A DNA stretch of 64,000 nucleotides from assembly GCF_014203275.1 (NCBI RefSeq), contig NZ_JACHIP010000001.1, forward strand, positions 1,178,001 to 1,242,000. The letters are read 5' to 3'. Positions 25,991-34,135 of the stretch are shown piece after piece. The DNA comes from Granulicella aggregans (lineage in GTDB: Bacteria; Acidobacteriota; Terriglobia; Terriglobales; Acidobacteriaceae). Within the stretch, counting starts at the first letter, position 1. Each line of letters starts with the position of its first letter. The notes beneath the pieces are model-generated. The model saw only the letters and a program-made list of their open reading frames with translations, was not told the origin of the DNA and did not search any database. The translations under genes and the position numbers were made by a program.

Positions 25991-26098
25991 TGCGGTATTT
26001 CCTTCTTATGCGTCCAGCGCCTGACTCAAAGCCGGCTGCTGAATAGTATTGAAATCCAAAATCTTTACTGACGAAATCTATACGGACGACGGCGAAAA

Positions 26099-26704
26099 CT
26101 ACTCGTCGATCATCTTGTCGACCTTCGAGAACTCAATCTCGACCGGCGTAGAACGTCCGAAGATGCTGACCATGACCTTCAAAGTCTGCTTGTCTTCGTT
26201 CACATCGTCGACTGCGCCGTTGAAGTTGGCGAATGGGCCCTCGTTGATGCGGACCTGCTCGCCCTTCTCGAACTTGATCTTCGTAGCCGGCTTGTCCTTC
26301 GACACATCCGAGCGGAAGATGATCGAGCTGACTTCCTGCTCCGAAAGCGCTACGGGGCTATCGCCGGTTCCAAGGAAGCCAGTAACCCGGGGCGTGTTCT
26401 TGATGACGTGCCAGAGATCGTTGTCCAGCTCCATCTCGACCAGGACATAGCCGGGAAGGAAGACGCGCTCAATGGTGTACTTCTTGCCATTGCGCAACTC
26501 GGTCACAGGCTCGGTCGGGATCATGATGCGGCCGATGCGGTTCTGCAGGCCGAACGCCTGGATACGGCTCTCGAGCGACTCACGAACCTTGCGCTCGAAG
26601 CCCGAATAGGCGTGGATAATGTACCACTTGAAATTCTCGTTGACCGGTGGCTCGAGGTGTTCTTCGGGCTGCGCTGCTTCCGGGATTATCTCTTCTGCCG
26701 CCAT
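26099..26704 (-). CDS. nusG: Transcription termination/antitermination factor NusG
   Basis: 201 residues from ATG 26704 (AAGG upstream). An acidic lead of about 25 residues precedes the NGN domain (KWYIIHAYSGFERKVRESLESRI, VFLPGYVLVEMELDNDLWHVIKNTPRVTGFLG); the C-terminal KOW domain is clear (FEKGEQVRINEGPFANFNGAVDDVNEDKQTLKV). NusG binds RNA polymerase and links it to Rho or the ribosome. Standard place after secE. Confidence 0.97.
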   Translation of the reverse strand: MAAEEIIPEAAQPEEHLEPPVNENFKWYIIHAYSGFERKVRESLESRIQAFGLQNRIGRIMIPTEPVTELRNGKKYTIERVFLPGYVLVEMELDNDLWHVIKNTPRVTGFLGTGDSPVALSEQEVSSIIFRSDVSKDKPATKIKFEKGEQVRINEGPFANFNGAVDDVNEDKQTLKVMVSIFGRSTPVEIEFSKVDKMIDE

Positions 26705-26759
26705 CGTTATGCCTTCTTCGTGCATCATCGTCGTGCAATCTACGGGGTGGTACTGACTC

Positions 26760-27029
26760 TTAGGAATGCGTTGAGAGCTTGTGCAGCAGAGCTTCGATGG
26801 CGCGGCCGATGATATTGTCCACCAGCCAGAAGTACGCCGCGAAGATGAAGACCGTGACCAGGACTACGGTCGTCGTCGTCTGCACATCGGTGCGCGAAGG
26901 CCAGATAACCTTGCGCATTTCGCTGCGGACGTCCTTGAGAAACTCCACAAGGCGCGCGGGCGTCGCCTTCAGATTATCAATCCCGGTATTTGTGCGGCTC
27001 TCGTCCGTCACTGTGATCGCCTTCGCCAT
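26760..27029 (-). CDS. secE: Preprotein translocase subunit SecE
   Basis: 89 residues from ATG 27029 with AGAAGAG upstream. Amphipathic helix with the family motif FLKDVRSEMRKVIWPSRTDV followed by one membrane helix (TTVVLVTVFIFAAYFWLVDNII), the single-span SecE of most bacteria. It clamps SecY in the inner membrane. Lies between tRNA-Trp and nusG, the usual context. Confidence 0.97.
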   Translation of the reverse strand: MAKAITVTDESRTNTGIDNLKATPARLVEFLKDVRSEMRKVIWPSRTDVQTTTTVVLVTVFIFAAYFWLVDNIIGRAIEALLHKLSTHS

Positions 27030-27106
27030 GACTCTTCTGCTTTCGTGATGCTTGAATCTTAATCTCTGGGAGTATTCCCGACCATGTACCAATCAACGGA
27101 GGCGAA

Positions 27107-27182
27107 TGGCGGGGGAGCTCGGATTCGAACCGAGAAGTTCGGTTTTGGAGACCGACAGTTTAACCGTTGAGCTTACTCCCCC
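27107..27182 (-). tRNA. tRNA-Trp (CCA anticodon)
   Basis: Acceptor GGGGGAG/CTCCCCC, anticodon stem TCGGT/ACCGA with loop CTCCAAA (anticodon CCA), T-loop TTCGAAT, and an encoded 3' CCA at 27107-27109. Canonical position between rpmG and secE. Confidence 0.97.
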
Positions 27183-27224
27183 GTATCGCGACGCTCTCGC
27201 TAGAGAGGGTCGCGGCGGTGGTGC

Positions 27225-27374
27225 TTACTTCGTCTCTTTGTGGTCCGTGTGCTGACGGCAGGTATTGCAGAACTTCGAGAACTCCAGGCGGCCAGTGGTC
27301 GTCTTCTTGTTCTTCGTCGTTGAGTAGTTCCTGTTCTTGCACACCGGGCACTGCAGGGTAATGATCTCGCGCAT
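27225..27374 (-). CDS. rpmG: 50S ribosomal protein L33
   Basis: 49 residues: [19 protein letters not shown], then [29 protein letters not shown]. Two CxxC pairs make this the zinc-binding (C+) form. ATG 27374 has GAGAGGA upstream. It sits 42 nt before tRNA-Trp, the common tuf-rpmG-trnW-secE order. The minus strand 27,375-27,595 upstream holds no other gene. Confidence 0.96.
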   Translation of the reverse strand: MREIITLQCPVCKNRNYSTTKNKKTTTGRLEFSKFCNTCRQHTDHKETK

Positions 27375-27595
27375 TGGGTGAATCCTCTCTTGTGTGGCCA
27401 ACCACCTCGGTTGGCAAGCAGCAGTCTCCGGATCTAAAGCAGATCGCTCGACACGCCGCGACGCAGGCTTGGGGTGCCTGCAACCCGTATTCCTGATTGT
27501 AGCGGAGGAGGAGCGGTCAGGCCACGCTCGACCTTTCTATTATCCACGAAAGCAGGCTGGAGCGCCAGTCGCGCAGCCTTTTAGCCCGAGCCTAG

Positions 27596-28211
27596 CTATT
27601 TTGACCAGAGCCGCGATGTCTCAAGACGAAAGCCAGGCACCACCGCATCTGCTTCAATCGACGCAGGACGCATCAGCCGTTCGCTCGCCTGGCCCGGCCG
27701 ATAGACAAGAATCTCTGCGGCGAACGGGTCGATCATCCAGGCCAGCAGAGCGCCGTTCTCAATCCACATCTCCATCTTCTCTTCGAGCTTCACTCGGGAG
27801 TCAGATCTCGGCAGAATCTCTAAGCGAAAATCTGGGCAGACCGGCGCAAACCCTTCCTGCTCACTCTTGGAAAGTGCATCCCAGCGGGCCTGAGACGTCC
27901 AGGAGGCATCCGGACTGCGAATGGATTTATCACGCATGACAACACCAACATTCGAACTGAATGCGATACCGTCATGCTGCTCCGCCCAGTCAGCACATCG
28001 TGAATAGCTCTCGCTGCCCATCTTCAAGATAGAGTGGCGCCATGATCTCCAGCTCGCCCTTGGCATTTTGCTCGATTCGAAATGGGCGATTGCGACGCGA
28101 GAAAGCCATCAATTCGCAGTCGCTGAGGGGGCGCGACAAGTGCAGCGTGACGGGCAAAGGCACACCCGCAAGTGACAATTGAAACTCCAAGGCGTCGGCA
28201 AGAGCAGCCAT
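27596..28211 (-). pseudogene. Uma2-family (PD-(D/E)XK-like) gene, frameshifted
   Basis: Two overlapping frames together make one Uma2 protein. The first (28211 to 27990) has the N-terminal part ending GELEIMAPLYLEDGQRE; the second (open from before 28066 to 27596) continues RCADWAEQHDGIAFSS, SIRSPDASWTSQARWDALS, FAPVCPDFRLEILPRSDS and ENGALLAWMIDPFAAEILVYRP, the conserved nuclease-like core. Compared with the intact relative at 52,872-53,471 about 8 nt are missing at the junction (near 28,010-28,045). So it is disrupted by a small deletion, or by a sequencing error. Sits between tuf and rpmG, an unusual place for an inserted gene. Confidence 0.8.
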
Positions 28212-28314
28212 CAGCTCATTCTATTGCGGGATTAGTATTGCTGCCTATCGGTGCAAAGCTGCTTTTTACTATTCCATTTTTGAACGGCTAGCACAGAGAA
28301 ATAAATCCTAAATG

Positions 28315-28908
28315 TCAAGATCGAGAGCGAGTACCCTCGACCAACTTGTCCCAACTCCCTTCGTCTGCCGCCCATTCCAGCGCCGGGAGGACGAAACTCG
28401 CATGGTTTCTCCCAAGATGTTGGAGTCCTACTAAAAGCTGTGCAAGAACACTACTATTACGGTCAGCTAGAAAGCTTTTCGCACAAGCTTCAATTCGAAA
28501 TGTCTCCTCATATATTTCAGGCAGATGCAACGTAAAGCTTGCTGTGTAATCTTTAAGCGTTCGAAGGCGAGTGATATCAGAGAACGGGTTGTAGGGGATG
28601 AATCCAGGCCAGCTTGTCGGCAACTCGAGCTTCCGACCGAGTTCCGCACGTAGCTTCATTTCGCGCACGGTGTCCGTTGGAAAGCTTTTCCGAATCCGCT
28701 TCTTTGATACAAGCGCCTCTAGTTCCTCGAGGCCTTCAGCCACTAGCAAGTATCCGAGATACAGCCGTGTCGTAGAGACCAAAATCCCTGCGAGACACGC
28801 CCGCCAATTCTCCGAGGTGGTAAGGCTTGGCGAGAAGATATGGTCAACTGCCGAGCGGTAGCGAACTGCTGCCAACTGGAGATTTTCTAGTTCAGCCAGC
28901 GCTGTCAT
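28315..28908 (-). CDS. Hypothetical protein, no recognised family
   Basis: 197 residues from ATG 28908 (a TTG lies 6 nt earlier). Mostly helical and soluble, no signal or membrane span; contains ENWRACLAGILVSTTRLYLGYLL and a C-terminal SVLAQLLVGLQHLGRNHASFVLPALEWA. I do not recognise it. The surrounding 28,240-28,980 looks more AT-rich than the neighbouring ribosomal genes, and it lies with a Uma2 pseudogene between tuf and rpmG, so acquisition by transfer is likely (inference). Confidence 0.6.
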   Translation of the reverse strand: MTALAELENLQLAAVRYRSAVDHIFSPSLTTSENWRACLAGILVSTTRLYLGYLLVAEGLEELEALVSKKRIRKSFPTDTVREMKLRAELGRKLELPTSWPGFIPYNPFSDITRLRTLKDYTASFTLHLPEIYEETFRIEACAKSFLADRNSSVLAQLLVGLQHLGRNHASFVLPALEWAADEGSWDKLVEGTRSRS

Positions 28909-28977
28909 CGTCAAATTCCGTAGGTTCGCTTGGAGGGAAATCGTTATTGGACTGCGATTACATAACAGATAAAACGG

Positions 28978-29004
28978 AAAACGGCGAGCCGGAGCCCGCC
29001 GTTT
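28978..29004 (-). terminator. Terminator of tuf
   Basis: AAACGGCG-ggctccggct-CGCCGTTT on the minus strand, 22 nt after the tuf stop, followed by TCCGTTTT. The stem is GC-rich and the T-run is interrupted but adequate. Confidence 0.75.
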
Positions 29005-29025
29005 CCACTAAGTACTCAAAACGAA

Positions 29026-30213
29026 CTACTTGATAATCTCGGAGATCGTACCCGCGCCAACCGTCCTACCGCCTTCACGGATCGCGAAGCGGAGACCCTT
29101 CTCCATCGCGACCGGCGTGTGCAGCGTGATCTCGAGCTGGATGTTATCGCCCGGCATCACCATCTCCGTACCTTCCGGCAGCTTCGCCGATCCGGTCACG
29201 TCCGTGGTCCGGAAATAGAACTGGGGACGGTAGCCGTTGAAGAACGGAGTATGACGTCCGCCTTCTTCCTTGCTCAAGACATAGATCTCGCCCTTGAACT
29301 CGGTGTGCGGTGTGATCGATCCTGGCTTCGCCAGAACCATGCCGCGCTCCACATCTTCCTTCGCAACGCCGCGGAGCAAGAGCCCAGCATTGTCGCCCGC
29401 AAGGCCTTCATCGAGCTGCTTTTTGAACATCTCGACGCCGGTGCAGACCGTCTGCTGGGTGTCGCGGAAGCCAACGATCGAGCAGGCTTCGCCAACCTTG
29501 ATCTTGCCGCGCTCGATACGTCCCGTGACCACAGTTCCACGGCCAGAGATCGAGAAGATATCTTCGATCGGCATCAGGAACGGAAGGTCGACAGCGCGCT
29601 CCGGCTGAGGAATGTACTTGTCGACAGCTTCCATCAGTTCGTCGATCTTCGCTTCCCACTGGGCTTCGCCGTTCAAAGCTCCAAGAGCCGAACCACGAAT
29701 GATCGGGGTGTCGTCGCCGGGGTACTCGTACTTCGAAAGAAGCTCGCGAACTTCCATCTCGACCAGCTCGATCAGCTCTTCGTCTTCAACCGCATCGCAC
29801 TTGTTCAGGAACACAACGATGTAAGGGACGCCAACCTGACGAGCAAGAAGCACGTGCTCCTTGGTCTGGGGCATCGGGCCGTCGGTAGCCGCCACAACGA
29901 GAATAGCGCCGTCCATCTGTGCCGCGCCGGTGATCATGTTCTTGATGTAGTCGGCGTGGCCTGGGCAGTCGACGTGTGCATAGTGGCGGTTCGGGGTCTC
30001 GTACTCTACGTGCGAGGTCGAGATCGTGATGCCGCGCTCGCGCTCTTCAGGAGCGTTGTCGATCGTGTCGAACGAACGGAAGACGTTGTGCGGGTTGTGC
30101 TTGGACAACACCTTCGTGATCGCCGCCGTCAGCGTCGTTTTGCCGTGGTCGATGTGACCCACCGTTCCAATGTTTACGTGAGGCTTAGACCGGTCAAACT
30201 TTTCCTTACCCAT
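29026..30213 (-). CDS. tuf: Elongation factor Tu
   Basis: 395 residues from ATG 30213 with AGGAG upstream. G1 motif GHIDHGKT (19-26), switch region RGITI, G3 DCPGH, G4 NKCD, then domains 2 and 3 ending [14 protein letters not shown]. Brings aminoacyl-tRNA to the ribosome. Placed, as in E. coli tufB, downstream of a Thr-Tyr-Thr/Gly tRNA cluster and upstream of secE-nusG. Confidence 0.99.
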   Translation of the reverse strand: MGKEKFDRSKPHVNIGTVGHIDHGKTTLTAAITKVLSKHNPHNVFRSFDTIDNAPEERERGITISTSHVEYETPNRHYAHVDCPGHADYIKNMITGAAQMDGAILVVAATDGPMPQTKEHVLLARQVGVPYIVVFLNKCDAVEDEELIELVEMEVRELLSKYEYPGDDTPIIRGSALGALNGEAQWEAKIDELMEAVDKYIPQPERAVDLPFLMPIEDIFSISGRGTVVTGRIERGKIKVGEACSIVGFRDTQQTVCTGVEMFKKQLDEGLAGDNAGLLLRGVAKEDVERGMVLAKPGSITPHTEFKGEIYVLSKEEGGRHTPFFNGYRPQFYFRTTDVTGSAKLPEGTEMVMPGDNIQLEITLHTPVAMEKGLRFAIREGGRTVGAGTISEIIK

Positions 30214-30331
30214 GACAACTCGTCTCCTAGTAGTGTGCCGGCTGGCCGGCAGTTCCATTCACGAACGATCGAGCACGTTGAAGTCCGGCGTGCTCGCTTC
30301 AAAATCTGAAAACCTGTTTACCAGATTCAAC

Positions 30332-30649
30332 TCAGTAGTAAGCGTAGAGCTTGAAATACTTGTCCCGAACATCCGGAGCGACCTTCTCGAGACTGGCGAG
30401 ATAGAACTCGCGAATCTGGCCCTGATCGCCGTTGACAAGCTTCGCATACTCTGCGGCAACCGAGGAGCCGAGACGTCCAGCCTTGAGGACCGCCTCAAAA
30501 GAGCGAACCCGCAAGCCGGCGCGCTCAAGCGACTTCAGGAAGTCCGCAACGCGAGCTGCGGAGAATGCGTTTTCAATCGCTCCACGGACAGTGCCGAAGG
30601 TCTGCGGGTCCGCTACTTCAAGGACAGCCTGCTGATACACAGCGCTCAA
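30332..30649 (-). CDS. Small hypothetical protein between tRNA-Gly and tuf
   Basis: 105 residues starting at TTG 30649, which has AGGAG 7 nt upstream. Predicted all-helical and soluble; includes TFGTVRGAIENAFSAARVADFLKSLERAGLRVRSFEAVLKAG and ends KVAPDVRDKYFKLYAYY. I do not recognise a family. Good start signal, normal codon use and position directly ahead of tuf make it likely real and co-transcribed with the tRNAs and tuf. Confidence 0.7.
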   Translation of the reverse strand: MSAVYQQAVLEVADPQTFGTVRGAIENAFSAARVADFLKSLERAGLRVRSFEAVLKAGRLGSSVAAEYAKLVNGDQGQIREFYLASLEKVAPDVRDKYFKLYAYY

Positions 30650-30704
30650 ACGAAATCTCCTGCACCAAAATCTTGCTTGGGGTCTTCCTTGTGATTCGAA
30701 TCTT

Positions 30705-30779
30705 TGGAGCGGGAGACGGGAATCGGACCCGCGACCAACAGCTTGGAAGGCTGTGACTCTACCACTGAGTTACTCCCGC
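30705..30779 (-). tRNA. tRNA-Gly (TCC anticodon)
   Basis: Acceptor GCGGGAG/CTCCCGC, anticodon stem ACAGC/GCTGT around CTTCCAA (anticodon TCC), encoded 3' CCA at 30705-30707. Confidence 0.97.
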
Positions 30780-30808
30780 CCTACGTGACAACGGTCTTAC
30801 GAAACTTA

Positions 30809-30883
<75 letters not shown>

Positions 30884-30906
30884 CTGTGAAACTCAACCTT
30901 ACAATC

Positions 30907-31050
30907 CTACCGCGAACGTAGCCTGCCTAGCACTACGCGGAAGGCAAAAAACGCAAGCAGGATGAAACACAGATTGCGAAACTTGCCCGACTCCATCGTC
31001 CAGAACGCGCTGGCGGCGATCAAACCGATCAGCAGCAGTGCAATTACCAT
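30907..31050 (-). CDS. Very small two-helix membrane protein inside the tRNA cluster
   Basis: 47 residues from ATG 31050, or 57 from GTG 31080. The frame reads as two hydrophobic helices around a charged turn: MVIALLLIGLIAASAFW, TMESGKFRN, then LCFILLAFFAFRVVLG and a basic end RLRSR. The positive-inside pattern suggests a genuine inner-membrane peptide. Neither start has a strong ribosome site. Family unknown; lies between tRNA-Tyr and tRNA-Thr(GGT). Confidence 0.55.
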   Translation of the reverse strand: MVIALLLIGLIAASAFWTMESGKFRNLCFILLAFFAFRVVLGRLRSR

Positions 31051-31113
31051 CCGGCCGCTGCCCGCAGGGCTTAGATCCACAACTCACCAGCCACGTTCAA
31101 AACTACAAATTTA

Positions 31114-31200
31114 TGGTGCACAGGGGAGGGTTCGAACCTCCGTAGGGCATAACCCGGCAGATTTACAGTCTGCTGCCATTAACCACTCGGCCACCTGTGC
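31114..31200 (-). tRNA. tRNA-Tyr (GTA anticodon)
   Basis: Class II tRNA with long variable arm. Acceptor GCACAGG/CCTGTGC, anticodon stem GCAGA/TCTGC around CTGTAAA (anticodon GTA), T-arm GGAGG TTCGAAC CCTCC, encoded CCA at 31114-31116. Confidence 0.97.
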
Positions 31201-31392
31201 ACTTGCCTGAAAATCGCTGATGAAACGCAGCACTCTCACGCCCTTCAACTCCCAATCTCGCGCCTGCGGACAAACCGCATTCACGGCGGGACCAACTACG
31301 TCGAAGGAGTGGTGGAGTTCTACGCGCCAGAACGACTCGCAGGTACAACCAATACCGTCAAATCTTTTCATTCCAACTGGCTGTAGTGAAAC

Positions 31393-31468
31393 TGGAGCTG
31401 ACGAAGGGATTTGAACCCCCGACCCTCTGATTACAAATCAGATGCTCTACCAGCTGAGCTACGCCAGC
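31393..31468 (-). tRNA. tRNA-Thr (TGT anticodon)
   Basis: Acceptor GCTGGCG/CGTCAGC, anticodon stem TCTGA/TCAGA around TTTGTAA (anticodon TGT), encoded CCA at 31393-31395. First gene of the tRNA-tuf transcript; no other gene lies in 31,201-31,392. Confidence 0.97.
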
Positions 31469-31599
31469 CCATTACAACCACTGCTTTGCGCCCTGCTCTG
31501 AGCCCGGTATAGAGCGTGCCACCGGGCCAACGCAGAGTGCGCCGCAAGTCTCAACTTTAGCATAGCCGGAGCCCTTGGGCAACGTGCGCGGTCGCTGTC

Positions 31600-32795
31600 T
31601 CACGACTTCCCCGCATAGTCTCCATACTCCCAGTCATAAGGCACGCCCGTGTCGCCAAGGATCAACTTCACCAAGCCTGGGAAGCCCGCCTCCGACCGGA
31701 CATCGTTCGAAAGAATCAGCACGCAGCGCTGCTTCCCTTCCAAGCAGACCATGGTGTTTGCGGTCTGCCCGTCATGGCCGCCTTTGAGAAATCCATGCCC
31801 CTGCGGGCCATCGAACACCACAACCCCCAGCCCCGCGTACAAGTCCTTCCGCTGCTTCGTCACCGGCAGCTCAGCCCCAAACAAGGGGAACTGGGTCGCC
31901 GTGGCAATGTGCAACGACGGCTTCGTCATCTCAGCGCGGGAAGCTGGGCTGAGCCCATCGCCACGTACCAGCGCAGCCGTGAACTTCGCCATGTCGGAGA
32001 TCGTCGTATTCATCGATCCCGCCGCCCGAGGCTTGCTGCGCTTGCTGTGCGGCTGTGCGGCTGTGGTTCGCCCTTATCATTCCAGCCATTGGCGACGTTT
32101 GGGTCCTGCCCTTCGCGCCATGTGAGGCTTGTACGCGTCATGCCGAGGCGATCGAAGTTCGCCTTCGTTAGATCGCCAAGATCGAGCCCCAATCCCTGCG
32201 CTTTACGGCCGTGTTCAATCACAAACTGCAGCAGGATCATTCCCTCGCCCGAGTAACTGAAGCGCGTTCCCGGATCGAAGTGAATGTGCAGCTTCTCATC
32301 CGGCTCGATGAACCAGAAGTTGCTGAACCCCGTCGAGTGCGTCAGGCACATGCGCGGCGTGATCTTCTCCCATCGCGGATCGCTGACAAGATCCTTGTAC
32401 GGCCCGTACTTGTCCGGAAAGACCGGATCAGGGCCGTAGCTCGGCAAGGAATTGTCGAGGTCATCTTTGATCGAAGCATCGAGGCTGATCTTCCCTTGAT
32501 CCACCAACTGCATCACCGTGTAGGCGAAGACGGTCTTGGTCAGCGACGCCCCATACATGACGGTGTCATTCGTGAGCGGATCGCCCTTCGCATCGCGCAC
32601 TCCATACGACTGCACATAACCGACCTTGCCGTGATCGATCACGGCAACAGCCATGCCCTTCGCATCGGTGCGCTTCATGATCCTGCCGACCTCGGCATCG
32701 ATCGCCGCATTGCCGGGTATAGTCTGCGCGGAGATTGCAAGTGGAACCCAAAACAGAAAAGATGCGCAAAGTCGTGCGGGTGCACCTCGAAACAC
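31600..32795 (-). pseudogene. Secreted beta-lactamase-fold serine hydrolase, frameshifted by an 8-bp tandem repeat
   Basis: Signal peptide (cleaved near AISAQ), then the serine hydrolase domain with active-site SLTK (GASLTKTVFAY) and FSYSGEGM at the Tyr motif; the frame breaks at 32,010 after NGWNDKGEPQPHS. The remaining 137 residues continue in another frame from 32,013 (SMNTTISDMAKFTAALVRG ... GFLKGGHDGQTA, the KTG-equivalent HDG motif). The break lies at a 2.75-copy 8-bp repeat (32044-32065). Removing one 8-bp unit restores a single frame reading GEPQPHSKRSKPRAAGSM. Either a pseudogene, a phase-variable gene or an assembly error. Likely esterase or DD-peptidase-like, in the periplasm. Confidence 0.85.
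32044..32065. repeat. 8-bp tandem repeat, 2.75 copies, at the serine hydrolase frameshift
   Basis: Plus-strand GCTGTGCG GCTGTGCG GCTGTG. One unit is 8 bp, so a gain or loss shifts the frame. An imperfect 9-bp doublet (GCTTGCTGC GCTTGCTGT, 32031-32048) lies alongside and would keep frame. Confidence 0.9.
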
Positions 32796-32965
32796 GTCGT
32801 CTCCTAATTGCCACGCTCAATTCACTTCTGATCGGCGACCACCAGCATACCTCCGCAAACCGAGAGCCCGCCTAACCATCGCCTGCAAGAGCGCGATTCG
32901 CCGTCCCGTTCTCCCAGATTGCTGCAAGGAGCGCTATCCTGACAGGCAGATGATTCGTCCTGCCC

Positions 32966-34030
32966 ATGCATAAGCGCACCCGCTACTCTCTCCTGCTCAC
33001 CTTTGTCCTGATCGCGGCGCTCGCCATCGCCCTCTTCCTGAAGAAGGAGGCACCACCAGAGGTAGCGCGCCTGCTCCCCGAGTCCGACGCGATCGTCTAT
33101 GTGAATCTGAAACCGGTACGATCGGTGACTCACTTCGACCGCGAGTGGAGCAAGCGCCCCGTGGCGCTCAGTGCCGAGTATCAGCACTTCATCGACGCAA
33201 CCGGCATCGTCTTCGAGCGCGACCTGGACGCTGCGGCCTTTGCGCTGCATCGCATGGATGACCCCAACGGCCCGAACGGCCCGGTCGCCTACTCCGAGGT
33301 CTTCGAAGGCCGGTTCGACGGCACGAAGCTTGCCGCGTACCTCACCTCGATCGCCATCGCAAAAGAGAGCTATGCCGGACACGACATCTACACCGTTCCT
33401 GTCGCCTTGGTCGAAGTTCCGTCAAAAGATGGAAAGCCAGCACAGGCCGTACGTCTGTTGCGTGTAACCCAGCTTGGCTATGACACCCTCGCCGCCTCAA
33501 ACATGCCCACAGCCGAGCAGATTCACTCCATCCTCGACCGCTACCGCGCCTCGGCATCGCCGTTCTCCGGCTCATCCTTGCTCAGCGCCCGATATCACGA
33601 TGTCCCGCTACTCTCGACCGCCTGGGCCATCGGACACATCGGTCTGCCCTTCTCCGAGAACGGCAAGATCAGCGCCTTCGGCCTGCAGCTCCCGCTCCCT
33701 GAAGACACCACCTTCGTCGCCAGTCTGCGCTTCACCACCGCCCTGCGCCTCCGCATCGACGAACTCCTTCCCACCCAGAACGACGCCGAGCAATCGGCCA
33801 ATGCGCTCTCGGCCCTGCTTCAACTCTTTCGCTCCATCCAGAACGTCCAGTCCCAGCTGAATCCAGGCCAGCAACCAACGTCCGCGCAAAGCGCCGCAGT
33901 CAAGCAATTCATGGATTCCATCAAGATCGTCGCCGAGAGAAACCGCGCCACACTCACGGCAACCGTTCCCGTCGATATCCTGAAACAACTAACCGCAGCG
34001 AGCGCAGAGGCAACACCCGATTCACACTAA
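32966..34030 (+). CDS. Membrane-anchored conserved hypothetical protein
   Basis: 354 residues. One N-terminal membrane anchor (YSLLLTFVLIAALAIALFL) then a long exported domain starting PPEVARLLPESDAIVYVNLKPVR, a pattern seen in DUF3352-like proteins; no catalytic motif is visible. Repeating alternation of beta stretches and helices, with a Gln-rich C-terminal helix pair. Divergent from the serine hydrolase (170 bp apart), followed after 105 bp by the sorbosone dehydrogenase-like gene. Function unknown. Confidence 0.75.
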   Translation: MHKRTRYSLLLTFVLIAALAIALFLKKEAPPEVARLLPESDAIVYVNLKPVRSVTHFDREWSKRPVALSAEYQHFIDATGIVFERDLDAAAFALHRMDDPNGPNGPVAYSEVFEGRFDGTKLAAYLTSIAIAKESYAGHDIYTVPVALVEVPSKDGKPAQAVRLLRVTQLGYDTLAASNMPTAEQIHSILDRYRASASPFSGSSLLSARYHDVPLLSTAWAIGHIGLPFSENGKISAFGLQLPLPEDTTFVASLRFTTALRLRIDELLPTQNDAEQSANALSALLQLFRSIQNVQSQLNPGQQPTSAQSAAVKQFMDSIKIVAERNRATLTATVPVDILKQLTAASAEATPDSH

Positions 34031-34135
34031 AACGCATCCCATAGCTGAATACTGAATTCCAGCTTCTGCATTTCTGAATCTAAGCCCGATCCCCAAGCGT
34101 CACTCCATCACCGAATCCTCTCCGAGGTCCAAGAC

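Noticed and set aside
28066..28211. Treating the two Uma2 frames as two separate small genes
   Set aside because: Each contains only part of one conserved fold, and together they align with the intact Uma2 at 52,872-53,471.
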